Shown here: positions 7,236 through 15,627 of the stretch, piece by piece
Numbering within the stretch: the stretch's first letter is position 1
How the letters are laid out: each line of letters begins with the position of its first letter
Assembly: GCF_000724545.1 (NCBI RefSeq)
Contig: NZ_JHBV01000008.1
Location: forward strand, 124,001 to 188,000
Reading direction: 5' to 3'
Source of the DNA: Aureispira sp. CCB-QB1
GTDB lineage: Bacteria > Bacteroidota > Bacteroidia > Chitinophagales > Saprospiraceae
DNA: 64,000 nt
The notes under the pieces: model-generated
Databases searched by the model: none
Told to the model about the DNA's origin: nothing
The model's input: only the letters and a program-made list of their open reading frames with translations
Position numbers and translations under genes: made by a program

Positions 7236-9166
7236 TAGATACTAGTACTATTCCTCCGTCTAATTATGTTAGAGAGCTTCACCATCACAACGGAGCTACT
7301 CAAGATATTATAGATGTAATCTTGTTAGCAGATAAAAAAAACGATACTCGTTTTTGTGAATTTGCTAAACAATTTGAACCAACTAAAGCAGGTTTAAAAA
7401 AGCTTTGGAAATTCACAAAGCACCAAATCAAATACAAAACGGATGCCTTTGGCACTCAAGATATAAAATTTCCTGCCGCTCTTTGGAAAGTAAGGAAAGG
7501 AGATTGTAAAAGCAAAACCCTCTTTATAAATCAAGTGCTTAAATGCTTAGGTATAGATTATATCACACGGTTTGTAAAGTTTGATAAAGGCGATTATACC
7601 CATGTTTATAGTATTGCTATTCTAAACGGTCAAAAAATCCCAATAGATAGCGTTTACGATTATTTCAACAAAGAAGCTCCTTTTTTTAAAGAACTAGATT
7701 TTATGACTAAAATATCCACCATTGAAGGCCACAATATCAGTAGAGCCATAGGAGAAGATTTATATTATCAAGCGCAAGAAGCTGCTCAAAAGCGTTACCA
7801 GGAAATCCAACAACGCAAACAGTATGTGCAACCAGAGCCGCCAATTAATTTTGGAAATCTTACTGAAGGCGCAGCTCTCGCAGAATTGTTAATTCGTAAG
7901 CTCAAGATAATTGGGGTGATGAAAGACGAGCAAAAGGCGACCACAGAGAAAGGAATTGGACTAGTTAGAAATAGCATTAAAAACGGCAAGGTAGGCGGTA
8001 TTATTCCCGATGAACTGCAAGGAGTAGCAGCAAGAATTAACCATTACTTATCCCTCAATGGCTCTGCGGTTGGTCATGGTGCTAGAGGTCGATTACTTGA
8101 CTTTTTGAAACTCAAAGCAGGGAGTGAAAGTAGTTTTGTTGGTCGTCAAGGTTTGGTTTGTTTGGCTAGTCTATGGTGGAGACAACAAGGGGGGACGGGA
8201 ACAACTGTTGATCCTTTTGTTTACGATCAATTTTCGGGCGATGCTGCTTTTGATTGTAATTCTAACACTAGATTCTATTTGTCACAAGGTTCTTCAAATC
8301 ACTATTTTTTCTATGGCAGAAATACAGCGAAATTTAGAACGAGTTATATGCAGTCTTGGTCTCAATTTGAAAATATTTTAAACAATTTTGTCACCAAGTT
8401 TCCCAACGCAACATCAAAAATAAATAACAATTTTGTATATAATTTTGCTAACAGTAGCGTCTATGATGCTTTAATTGAAGAGTTAAAACAAAAAATGCCT
8501 GTTTTGTCCAATTGGGCTAATGACCTATTCAGAGCTGACAATACCCGCCCTAATGGTACAGTTGGTACTGGTATGCTTTACAATTTTGTGCCTTATGTAA
8601 CACAAATTGCAGGAATTACCCCAGGGAATTTCCCTAGTATTGTACAAACAAAAATGGTTTTACAACAACAATATATAGATAGTTGTGTCAATTTTTCTAC
8701 TATCTCAAGAACCGTTTTTGAAGATATGTCGGAAAATGGGATTCTTTTCGACAATGGTGGAAGGTCACCAGAAATAATCTTATCTGCCTTACTAAAAAGA
8801 CATAACCCCAATGTTGGAGAACCTATATCAACTATAATTGCTGCGGTTGCCTCTCTTTTGTCGGCTGTGTTGCCAGCCGTAATAGCATTCGCTAATGGTG
8901 GTATTAGTGATGCTTCAAAGATAGATGATGCTTCAAAAAATACGGCAGGATTCAAACCGCAATCAGGAAGCACATTACCAAATATGAGCGACTTTACACC
9001 TCTAGCTCCAAGCGGCGGCGGCTCTGGTGGTGGAAGTAATAGCGGCGGCGGTGGTAGTGGTGGCTCTAGTGGAGGGAACAACAATTCCAAGAAAAAAGGC
9101 TCTATACTACCTTGGGTACTCGCAGGTCTTGGATTATATACATACAACAACAGAAAGAAAAAATAA
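7232..9166 (+). CDS. Transglutaminase-like cysteine protein with C-terminal membrane anchor, 644 aa
   Basis: Residues 50-150 carry the transglutaminase/papain-like triad layout: Cys92 in KGDCKSKT, His124 in DYTHVYSI and Asp139 in PIDSVYD. A long unrecognised middle follows, then a Gly/Ser-rich linker (about 590-620) and a C-terminal membrane segment with a basic tail (623-644, ends NNRKKK). It is the largest gene of the element and starts in an ATGA overlap. It may be a vertex or spike enzyme acting on host or virion proteins, or a maturation protease. Catalytic identity is supported by motifs; role is inference. Confidence 0.65.
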   Translation: MIDTSTIPPSNYVRELHHHNGATQDIIDVILLADKKNDTRFCEFAKQFEPTKAGLKKLWKFTKHQIKYKTDAFGTQDIKFPAALWKVRKGDCKSKTLFINQVLKCLGIDYITRFVKFDKGDYTHVYSIAILNGQKIPIDSVYDYFNKEAPFFKELDFMTKISTIEGHNISRAIGEDLYYQAQEAAQKRYQEIQQRKQYVQPEPPINFGNLTEGAALAELLIRKLKIIGVMKDEQKATTEKGIGLVRNSIKNGKVGGIIPDELQGVAARINHYLSLNGSAVGHGARGRLLDFLKLKAGSESSFVGRQGLVCLASLWWRQQGGTGTTVDPFVYDQFSGDAAFDCNSNTRFYLSQGSSNHYFFYGRNTAKFRTSYMQSWSQFENILNNFVTKFPNATSKINNNFVYNFANSSVYDALIEELKQKMPVLSNWANDLFRADNTRPNGTVGTGMLYNFVPYVTQIAGITPGNFPSIVQTKMVLQQQYIDSCVNFSTISRTVFEDMSENGILFDNGGRSPEIILSALLKRHNPNVGEPISTIIAAVASLLSAVLPAVIAFANGGISDASKIDDASKNTAGFKPQSGSTLPNMSDFTPLAPSGGGSGGGSNSGGGGSGGSSGGNNNSKKKGSILPWVLAGLGLYTYNNRKKK

Positions 9167-9190
9167 TTCACAAATTAACGCTCTATAAAT

Positions 9191-9439
9191 ATGGCAAAAG
9201 CAAGAAAAACCCGAAAAAAAATATCGGGTACAAGACGAAAAGTAACGAAATACCAAAAGTTACAAAAGGCAGTATCCAAAAACTGTAAAAACCCAACAGC
9301 AGCCAACAAAAAAGCGGTTGCAAAGGCAAAACAAGATTATGTGGATGATGCAGTAAAAAAAGGCAAAACTATCCGAGAAGCTGAAAAGGTTGCGAGAAAA
9401 GCGGACACTTGCACGCCAATCAGAAAACGAAAAAAATAA
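9191..9439 (+). CDS. Small very basic protein, 82 aa, candidate genome-condensing protein
   Basis: The product is extremely rich in Lys and Arg across its length (starts MAKARKTRKKISG, ends RKRKK), with Ala-rich helical stretches. There is no signal or membrane segment. Such small basic proteins in virion gene clusters often bind the packaged genome. It sits between two membrane-anchored virion candidates. It is not a ribosomal or histone-like protein that I recognise. Confidence 0.6.
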   Translation: MAKARKTRKKISGTRRKVTKYQKLQKAVSKNCKNPTAANKKAVAKAKQDYVDDAVKKGKTIREAEKVARKADTCTPIRKRKK

Positions 9440-9489
9440 ACCCTTCTAGGGGCATTTATAAATTTAATTATTAACCAAAAATATAAATT

Positions 9490-9984
9490 ATGAGTTGTGG
9501 ATGTAACACAGGGTACCAAGATGTAGGCATCGAGGGCATGGATGAAGCAGACATGATGTTAATGGGTGGTGCAGTAGGTGGTTATGTAGCTACTGCATAC
9601 ATTGACAATATGCTAGTGTACGAGAAAGACGGCACTAAAAAAACAGGAGCAATTGCAGAAAATGACACCATGCGAAACGGTGGTTATGCTTTGGCAGGGG
9701 TCGCTCTAAACTGGTTTATGCCTGATGAGCCGTTGGCAAAAGGTGCGGGTATAGGTATGGCTATCTATGGAGTAAAAGAATTGATTAGAGGGCAATATCC
9801 AACCGCAGGAATCAAAGGCATTAGAAGAAATGGGAATCCCCAATATCTTGCAGGAAACCAACAGCGAAACGGAAGCCCCAAATATATTGGGAGAGCCGAT
9901 AGCTCAAGAATGAATTTAGGGCTAAGCAACAATAGCCAAAACGCCCAAAAGCAAAAGACAAGTAAAGTAAGAGTTGAGTATTAG
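9490..9984 (+). CDS. Gly-rich membrane protein, virion candidate, 164 aa
   Basis: The N-terminus is Cys/Gly-rich (MSCGCNTGYQ). Two Gly/Ala-rich hydrophobic stretches follow, around residues 26-40 and 68-95, then a polar tail rich in Asn, Gln and Arg with short NGNPQYL/NGSPKYI repeats. It probably spans a membrane once or twice. Position between the basic protein and the capsid candidates suggests a virion membrane protein. Family not recognised. Confidence 0.6.
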   Translation: MSCGCNTGYQDVGIEGMDEADMMLMGGAVGGYVATAYIDNMLVYEKDGTKKTGAIAENDTMRNGGYALAGVALNWFMPDEPLAKGAGIGMAIYGVKELIRGQYPTAGIKGIRRNGNPQYLAGNQQRNGSPKYIGRADSSRMNLGLSNNSQNAQKQKTSKVRVEY

Positions 9985-10044
9985 TCCTCTTTGACCAAGC
10001 TCACATTTAACAACATTAATTCAATTCCTTTTTAATAGAAAATC

Positions 10045-10776
10045 ATGGAACAAACAATAGTTCAAGTTAATTGCAGCCCCAATTTATACGATGCAGCAAG
10101 AAAGAAGATGAAATCTGTATTAATGAATAAGTATAACATTGATGTAGATAATTATGAAACACAGATCCGCTTAATTCAAAAGAACGAGGAAATCAAAAAT
10201 GGAATACTGAATCTAAAATTTGATTTGAGTAATCAAGCGAGAGATTCCAACAGCGAAACGCCAATAGTAAATAATGATGTTTTTATTCCTTTTGGTATTG
10301 CTTTGGGTTTTGTCAAAACACCTTTAATCTCTGGAACGCAATATGAATCAATCGAAAATCAACAGATTATTTATTTTAATTCTGAAACCGTTTTCACTTA
10401 TACGGCTACTGGAGCAGTAAGCCAAGCCAAAGCTTTAGAATCTTTATATTATTCAAAAGCTAGCTTTCTATCTGGAAACGGTAATATTATTAACGAATTT
10501 CCCGCAAGAGAGCTGAAACGAGTGCCACAAGGAAAAATAGAAGGATTTTACTACTACCAAAATGGTAAATACTTCATGATGACTGAGTTCCCTTTCTTAG
10601 ATGGGAGTAATAAAAACGAGGTAAAATTTGATGTACCATCGGCTGACACGGCTTCGGCAAGTGGAAATCCTGCAACAGAAAAAACATACGCAATTTTGCA
10701 ACTAATGGGATTTAACATTAGCGGTTTGTCAAAGGACTACAAGTCTTTAGATTGCGAAATTAAATGTGTTGATTAA
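10045..10776 (+). CDS. Candidate capsid protein, 243 aa
   Basis: The protein is beta-rich and has no membrane segment. Residues 140-157 contain the motif N-[IL]-[IL]-x-x-F-P-x-x-E-L (N147 to L157), which recurs at residues 240-250 of the next gene's product, also preceded by Ser-Phe-Leu. It has its own upstream gap and a terminator-like hairpin after it, as expected of a highly expressed structural gene. I infer a jelly-roll capsid or vertex protein related to its neighbour; a single jelly-roll would fit its length. Confidence 0.55.
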   Translation: MEQTIVQVNCSPNLYDAARKKMKSVLMNKYNIDVDNYETQIRLIQKNEEIKNGILNLKFDLSNQARDSNSETPIVNNDVFIPFGIALGFVKTPLISGTQYESIENQQIIYFNSETVFTYTATGAVSQAKALESLYYSKASFLSGNGNIINEFPARELKRVPQGKIEGFYYYQNGKYFMMTEFPFLDGSNKNEVKFDVPSADTASASGNPATEKTYAILQLMGFNISGLSKDYKSLDCEIKCVD

Positions 10777-10802
10777 ACTCTAATCTTTTTTTTATTATAA
10801 AA

Positions 10803-10834
10803 AAGGCTTGAGTAAGCTTATTCAAGTCTTTCTT
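10803..10834 (+). terminator. Hairpin between the two capsid candidates
   Basis: A 13-bp stem with two G-U pairs (10803-10815 with 10818-10830) is followed by a T-rich tail. It probably terminates part of the transcripts from the upstream gene, giving unequal expression of the two capsid candidates. Confidence 0.65.
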
Positions 10835-10856
10835 TTAACTCTTTCAAGCAATCACT

Positions 10857-11756
10857 ATGCAACCAACAAAAATACACGGACTAAGCAGCAAACTATTAAC
10901 ACTACCAACAGCAAATGGTGTTAATTCTTATAATTTGGGAATCTTTAACGGTACTTTTCAGCAAAGTGATAAAATCGTTGCCATTGCCTTTAGATACAAT
11001 AAAGCTTCTATTGCTTCATTAGCTTACAAATCGGTTGATGATAGACCTCTTTTAAATGTTTCAGAAACAAGAAGCGGTTATCTAAACTTGGTAGAAGATA
11101 ACGGCAATAATACCAATATTTTGTACAACCATAATTTATGGTTGATGGTCACCGAATCAAACGAGCAAGATTTTTATGGAATCTTTATTCCCCCTTGCAA
11201 TATCAAATGGACACAATCAAGTATAGAATTTTCTCCTTCTATTGCTTTTGATGGCACAAAGGACATGGAGTTTAATGTCTATTATATCACAAACTGCCAA
11301 GAACCCATTGAGCCGAATATCATTTTTGACAATGATTTTAAATACAATGCTGTAAAGAAGAAAACTATACAAATCAATGCAAAAGCAAATGAGCAATCTT
11401 TTGCCATAGGTACGAATCCATTGTCTAACTGTGATAAAATTGTAGGCTTGCGATATGATGAGTTTGAATTTGAAACAACAGACGGAAGAACCAACGTATC
11501 CAAAGGCTCTACTTTTCCCGCTATCCCCGCAGCTTTAGGAGCTTCTTTTTTAACAATGCGCATTGGCTCAAGGAACCTATTAGAAAATTTCCCTCTAACA
11601 GAATTGAGAGCTTTCTACCATGTTGGCTTTCCTTATTTTCCTATCGAGCCAACACAAGCACAATATTTCAACTGGAATCAGTGTAAAATAACCTTACCTA
11701 GCAAAGCACTCACTCAAGATAATACAGCCTATTTATTGACCATTTATTACATGTAG
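10857..11756 (+). CDS. Candidate double jelly-roll major capsid protein, 299 aa
   Basis: The protein is beta-rich with an internal duplication at a constant offset of 155 residues. DKIV occurs at 38-41 and 193-196. The ends 117-144 and 272-299 align without gaps and share Trp118/273, Gln120/275, Ile123/278 and Tyr-Tyr 142-143/297-298. Two tandem similar barrels are the hallmark of double jelly-roll capsid proteins, and the length is close to PM2 P2 and FLiP capsid proteins as I recall them. It shares the N-L-L-x-x-F-P-x-x-E-L motif with the preceding gene. Sequence identity to known capsids cannot be checked here. Confidence 0.6.
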   Translation: MQPTKIHGLSSKLLTLPTANGVNSYNLGIFNGTFQQSDKIVAIAFRYNKASIASLAYKSVDDRPLLNVSETRSGYLNLVEDNGNNTNILYNHNLWLMVTESNEQDFYGIFIPPCNIKWTQSSIEFSPSIAFDGTKDMEFNVYYITNCQEPIEPNIIFDNDFKYNAVKKKTIQINAKANEQSFAIGTNPLSNCDKIVGLRYDEFEFETTDGRTNVSKGSTFPAIPAALGASFLTMRIGSRNLLENFPLTELRAFYHVGFPYFPIEPTQAQYFNWNQCKITLPSKALTQDNTAYLLTIYYM

Positions 11757-11759
11757 ACT

Positions 11760-12650
11760 ATGGAAGAAAGAATTGAAATAATTGCTCAAAAAATAGAGGG
11801 TTGGATGAAATCTAACAGGATGGGCGATTTAGAAAGCAAACCTTGCTACTGGTCTATTTATGAACTGTCCTCTATCAGTTCAAAACCTATGAAAAATGCG
11901 GCCACTAATTGCGATAATTTATCCATAGAAGGACTAGAGCCGAGCTTAAAACACCTAATGGACTGCATGAGTTATAGTACCCATGTCAAATATTTTGCGG
12001 TTCGATTAAGAACGCAAAAGGGAGATAGTGGCGTATTGAATAACTTTGAAAATCCATATTACCAAGCTCCATACAATTACAACAAAACCCACCAAATAGG
12101 AAATATACCTCAAGCTCAAGGAAACAACAATATGATGCAATTTATGATTGGTATGGTTAATAGCATGAACGAAGAGAGCCGAGCAAGAAGAGAAGAAAAC
12201 AATGCTTTATTAACAGAGCTTAAACTTCAAAGTCAAGAAAGAGAACACAAGTTTAGAGAGTATAAGCATAAGCAAGAAATTGCACGATTAAAAGAACAAA
12301 ACGAAGCTAGTCAAAACAGCAACAAAAGTCTTTTTAGGGAAATAATCGGTGCTTTTGAACCAGGGGAAATAAAAGACATAATAGGCTTTTTTCTAACGAG
12401 GAAAAACACACCATACGAGGAAGAGGAAGAAGCCGAGGAAGAAGAAGGTTATCCAGTAGAGGATAACCGCAACCAACAACTACTAGATAGCTCTTTAAGT
12501 ATGCTATCTACTAAAGTAAACAATCCCGAAATGTTAGTTTATAAAATGGCTGTGGTGTTGGCGGGTGCATCTGAGGAAGAATCAAATCAGCTTTTATCTG
12601 CCGTCCAAACACGGTACAACCAAATCAAGCAAAATAAAGCTCATGAGTAA
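11760..12650 (+). CDS. Coiled-coil phage protein, 296 aa
   Basis: The N-terminal 100 residues are a compact, mostly helical domain. A Gln/Asn-rich linker follows, then a charged coiled coil at about 145-190 (REENNALLTELKLQSQERE and onward), a very acidic stretch around 222-232 and a helical C-terminus. It starts 3 bases after the capsid candidate and overlaps the next gene by ATGA. It may be a scaffold, assembly or vertex-associated protein. No ATPase motif is present. Confidence 0.6.
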   Translation: MEERIEIIAQKIEGWMKSNRMGDLESKPCYWSIYELSSISSKPMKNAATNCDNLSIEGLEPSLKHLMDCMSYSTHVKYFAVRLRTQKGDSGVLNNFENPYYQAPYNYNKTHQIGNIPQAQGNNNMMQFMIGMVNSMNEESRARREENNALLTELKLQSQEREHKFREYKHKQEIARLKEQNEASQNSNKSLFREIIGAFEPGEIKDIIGFFLTRKNTPYEEEEEAEEEEGYPVEDNRNQQLLDSSLSMLSTKVNNPEMLVYKMAVVLAGASEEESNQLLSAVQTRYNQIKQNKAHE

Positions 12651-12915
12651 TAAAAAAGCAATGCCTAGCGGTCTACAAATAAAAAACAATCCCACACCTT
12701 TTGAGTATTGTAATACAACATTCCTTGCAATTAAAAATAAAAGTAATGGCGTTATCCAATACAATTTTGGTGGCTCTAAGCTCGAACTTGATATTAACGA
12801 AGAAGATGTTTATCCAAGTCCAAACGCTCCCATGAGTGGAAAGATTGAATTTTCTATACCGACAACAACTACTTCTATCAACATAAAAATTAAAACAGTC
12901 CAACAACATGACTAA
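12643..12915 (+). CDS. Small beta-rich phage protein, 90 aa
   Basis: I choose the ATG at 12643, which overlaps the preceding stop (ATGA); a longer frame from 12565 lies inside the upstream gene. The product is beta-rich and polar, ending in a Thr/Ser-rich stretch and IKIKTVQQHD. It is likely a small single-barrel structural protein such as a minor capsid or spike subunit (inference). It overlaps the next small gene by 8 bases. Confidence 0.6.
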   Translation: MSNKKAMPSGLQIKNNPTPFEYCNTTFLAIKNKSNGVIQYNFGGSKLELDINEEDVYPSPNAPMSGKIEFSIPTTTTSINIKIKTVQQHD

Positions 12916-13084
12916 GAGAACAAAAATATTATATGGTGGTGCCTTGTTTTTCGCTGCTTTAGCAGTTACGAAAAAGGGGCAGAAAAAACCACCTAGCAAG
13001 ATAATTTATGCAGATGTTACAGAACCTGCATCAGAAGGGCCCACCATGTCAGATGGAACCAAACCAACACCACTAAATCTATAA
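12908..13084 (+). CDS. Small single-pass membrane protein, 58 aa
   Basis: It starts with MTKRTKILYGG, has one membrane segment (about residues 8-20), then a basic stretch (KKGQKKPP) and a polar tail. It overlaps the previous gene and ends 5 bases before the next. The layout (a short hydrophobic helix followed by lysines) matches several other proteins in this cluster, pointing to a shared virion membrane. Confidence 0.65.
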   Translation: MTKRTKILYGGALFFAALAVTKKGQKKPPSKIIYADVTEPASEGPTMSDGTKPTPLNL

Positions 13085-13089
13085 ATAAA

Positions 13090-13791
13090 ATGAGTGATCC
13101 AATACTAACTATCATAGATTCAAAGGACGCTCCAGCTCGCAAAGTTTGGGTGCAAAATTTCAATCAGTACAGATCAAACAATTCTTTTAAAGATGCTGCT
13201 CAATTAATTTGGGATGATTGGAATACGCAAGGGAATGTTTTTTTTGAATTATTCCCAACTCCTGAAGCTTTAATTTTTAGCCTGGTAACTTATGTACCTC
13301 AAAGAGTAGATTTACCTCTAGTGAGTGCAGCTCCTACGCCTATAAAATGGAACGATACCCCAAGCTATGATACATTTTACAATCTATATCATAGTATTTA
13401 TGTTTGGAATTGTGCCGACTGGCAAGCGTGGCACGAAGCATTAGAAGCTTATTACCAAAGCACAACAACCGCCAATGGTATTTGGAAAAGTGCCTGGTTG
13501 CACGAAGATAATTACTGTTTTGCTTTAGGGCAGTTTATTTGTCCTGTTACTTCTAATTGTCGTTACGATTGTGATTTTGTAGAATACTTTGCAAGTAAAG
13601 GAATGGAAATAGGCAATCTTTTTTCTAACACGGTTTGCGATTTATCAAACGTAATTTTGAATTTAACAGAATCAGCACAAAATGTTTCTCAAGGTGTCAA
13701 AGACACTACAAAAACGGTTTCTAAACTATTACCTTTTGCTGCGGTCGCAGTTATTGGTTATGGAGGAACAAAACTTTATAAAGCACTTTAA
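13090..13791 (+). CDS. C-terminally anchored Cys/Trp-rich phage protein, 233 aa
   Basis: The body is rich in Trp and Tyr (for example WNCADWQAWHEALEAYY at about 112-128) and has several Cys residues around 145-190 (CPVTSNCRYDC). The C-terminus is a membrane segment (AAVAVIGYGG) with a short LYKAL tail. I do not recognise the family. It is probably an exposed virion protein anchored through its C-terminus. Confidence 0.6.
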   Translation: MSDPILTIIDSKDAPARKVWVQNFNQYRSNNSFKDAAQLIWDDWNTQGNVFFELFPTPEALIFSLVTYVPQRVDLPLVSAAPTPIKWNDTPSYDTFYNLYHSIYVWNCADWQAWHEALEAYYQSTTTANGIWKSAWLHEDNYCFALGQFICPVTSNCRYDCDFVEYFASKGMEIGNLFSNTVCDLSNVILNLTESAQNVSQGVKDTTKTVSKLLPFAAVAVIGYGGTKLYKAL

Positions 13792-13802
13792 AATTACTTA
13801 CA

Positions 13803-14417
13803 ATGAATAATGAAACATTAGCTATCCTAATATTTGGAGCTGCTGCCATTTATTATATGACTCCAAAAGCAGAGCCAGAGAATATGTTTTTTGTTCCTGG
13901 TGTTGGAGATGTTCCAGAATCTGAATTGCCTGAATACGGCTATATTAAATACAATGGCAAATGGTTTAAAAAGTCGGATATTATACAAGCTGCTCAGAGC
14001 AACGGAATGACAAGCCCAGGCAATATTGATATTACTACTCAACAAGGTTTTGATATTTTTATGACTTTGCTCAATGCAGGATTGGGACTTACTTCAACTA
14101 TTATTGCCAATACTGCCCAAAGAAAAGCGGATTTAATAGAGCAGATAGAAACAAAGTATACATTAACCGTTTCATCTTCTTACGACCCCAATTTTCCATT
14201 TACTACGGCACAATTAAACGCTTTGACTATTGAAAAATTAAAAAAGGTGTTAAGTGGTGATTTCGCAGTTAGTGGTATTAAGAGCCGCCCAGACATTAAT
14301 CATAATGTACAATGTTATGATGGTCAGTACACCGATTCTAAAGGGCGTGGTTCATGTAGTTATCATGGAGGCATTCGACAAACTGGCGGTCGTGCGCCTT
14401 GGATTGAAAATTTATAA
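13803..14417 (+). CDS. Membrane-anchored protein with C-terminal DUF3761-like motif, 204 aa
   Basis: The N-terminal membrane segment spans residues 5-20. A middle helical region includes a second hydrophobic stretch (85-105). The C-terminus has the motif Cys171-Tyr-Asp-Gly-Gln-Tyr-Thr followed by GSCSYHGGI (Cys185), like the short DUF3761 signature (C.DGx.S...CSxHGG). The same motif recurs in the element's last gene. It lies 2 bases before the virion-lysozyme candidate. The role is unknown. Confidence 0.55.
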   Translation: MNNETLAILIFGAAAIYYMTPKAEPENMFFVPGVGDVPESELPEYGYIKYNGKWFKKSDIIQAAQSNGMTSPGNIDITTQQGFDIFMTLLNAGLGLTSTIIANTAQRKADLIEQIETKYTLTVSSSYDPNFPFTTAQLNALTIEKLKKVLSGDFAVSGIKSRPDINHNVQCYDGQYTDSKGRGSCSYHGGIRQTGGRAPWIENL

Positions 14418-14419
14418 TT

Positions 14420-14980
14420 ATGGATTCTAAGAATAAAAAAGCGGCTTTAGTTGGATTGGGTGTTTTGGCTCTGTTAGTACTTCCTAATCAATCAAAAGCC
14501 AATACAAATACACCAGGCCCGCAACCACCAACAGGGGGGATTGTCCCAGGAGCCCCCGAAGGGAGTATTAACGAATCATTTTTAGGAACAAACAATCCTA
14601 GAGGGATGCGTAATAACAACCCTGGTAATTTAAAAATAGGCAATTCTCCTTGGCAAGGGAAAATACCTGTTTCTCAAAATACAGACGGCACATTTGAACA
14701 ATTTACTTCTTTCCCCTTAGGAGCTAGAGCGATGATAAAGCTCTTAATAAATTACATTAATCAAGGGCGCAACACGCCTAAAAAAATTATTCAGTATTGG
14801 GATTTAGGCGCACCCCATTACACAGCGTTTTTAGTTGGTGCAACTGGTTATGGTGAGAATCAAGTTCTCCAAGCAGATAAACCCACGCTTAAAAAGCTGT
14901 CACAAGCGATTGCTAAGTTTGAAAATGGTAGAGACATCTTGACAGATCCTCGATTTGAAACAGCTTACCAATTGTTATAA
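14420..14980 (+). CDS. Membrane-anchored virion-lysozyme-like muramidase, 186 aa
   Basis: The N-terminal membrane segment (residues 8-22) is followed by a Pro/Gly-rich linker. A domain starts at about 57 with GMRNNNPGNLK and continues with WQGKIP, FEQFTSFPLGARAM and a C-terminal helical part. The NNPGNL opening is typical of phage structural lysozymes of the P5 type that cut peptidoglycan during entry. Being membrane-anchored and inside the structural cluster fits a virion-borne enzyme rather than a free endolysin. No catalytic residue was assigned with certainty. Confidence 0.75.
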   Translation: MDSKNKKAALVGLGVLALLVLPNQSKANTNTPGPQPPTGGIVPGAPEGSINESFLGTNNPRGMRNNNPGNLKIGNSPWQGKIPVSQNTDGTFEQFTSFPLGARAMIKLLINYINQGRNTPKKIIQYWDLGAPHYTAFLVGATGYGENQVLQADKPTLKKLSQAIAKFENGRDILTDPRFETAYQLL

Positions 14981-14993
14981 AAATAAGGAAAGA

Positions 14994-15275
14994 ATGAACC
15001 CTTTAGAGGAAATTGTCCTAGATTTTGTTATAGGATTTTGTGCAACAACTTTGCTTTATTGTCTTTATGTTTTGGTTGTTGTAAAACTAAGTACAAAGAG
15101 TATAAGAAGCGAATACTTAACAGAAACAGTCATTAATGAAATTAAGGGAGAAACTACAAAACACCTAATCCAAATAGAGCGTCGATTAAATGCAAAATCC
15201 ATGATTTATATTGACAAAAATTTTAATCGACTTAACGATAGGATTGAACGTTTGATAAATAATCGTAAGACATGA
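14994..15275 (+). CDS. Small membrane protein with helical tail, 93 aa
   Basis: I choose the ATG at 14994 (MNPLEEIVLDF); an upstream frame overlaps the lysozyme gene. One long membrane segment (about residues 8-32) is followed by a charged, coiled-coil-prone tail. It overlaps the next gene by ATGA. Such an anchor plus helix could be a lysis accessory (spanin- or holin-like) or a virion protein. The sequence does not decide. Confidence 0.55.
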   Translation: MNPLEEIVLDFVIGFCATTLLYCLYVLVVVKLSTKSIRSEYLTETVINEIKGETTKHLIQIERRLNAKSMIYIDKNFNRLNDRIERLINNRKT

Positions 15276-15424
15276 AAAGATTAAAAAAATACATCATCAT
15301 TAACCTATTAATTTTAGTTGTCCTGTTGGGTATCAGATGGCATAAAAACAGCAAGAAAGTAGCACATACTCCTAATAATGACCGTATACCGATTGCAGCA
15401 GATTTAATAAAAAAAGATACTTGA
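15272..15424 (+). CDS. Small membrane protein, 50 aa
   Basis: It starts with MKRLKKYIII, has one membrane segment (about 7-21) and a basic, polar tail. It is coupled to the previous gene by an ATGA overlap. With its partner it forms a two-gene membrane unit right after the lysozyme gene, a place where lysis genes are often found. Function unproven. Confidence 0.55.
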   Translation: MKRLKKYIIINLLILVVLLGIRWHKNSKKVAHTPNNDRIPIAADLIKKDT

Positions 15425-15459
15425 ATTTTTTTTATTAAAAAAATAGATGTATACTTGTA

Positions 15460-15591
15460 GTTGTCAAGCAAAAAATAATTATATGAGAACAAGAAATCCT
15501 TAATTGTAATAGCGCAAAAGGATTATAAGTGGAATACATAACTTCTTGTTCGGTATTTTTGTTTGACAACCCACTTATAATCCTTTTGCGC
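15460..15591 (+). promoter_or_regulatory. Nested and crossing inverted repeats; bistable noncoding element
   Basis: Three pairs of arms lie in order A, C, B, C', A', B'. A/A' is 15460-15474 with 15556-15570 (15 bp, one G-U). C/C' is 15487-15495 with 15543-15551 (9 bp). B/B' is 15512-15532 with 15571-15591 (a perfect 21 bp). A/A' and C/C' nest, while B/B' crosses both. The sequence can therefore fold in two mutually exclusive ways or as a pseudoknot. It is a strong candidate for an origin, packaging signal or RNA switch. Confidence 0.7.
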
Positions 15592-15627
15592 TTCTTTTGT
15601 TTATCCGTCCCACTTAAATAAGTTATT

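Noticed and set aside
8593-9171. A 192-aa minus-strand frame rich in Pro and Leu
   Set aside because: It is the antisense of the Gly/Ser-rich region and membrane anchor of the transglutaminase-like gene; its composition is explained by that.
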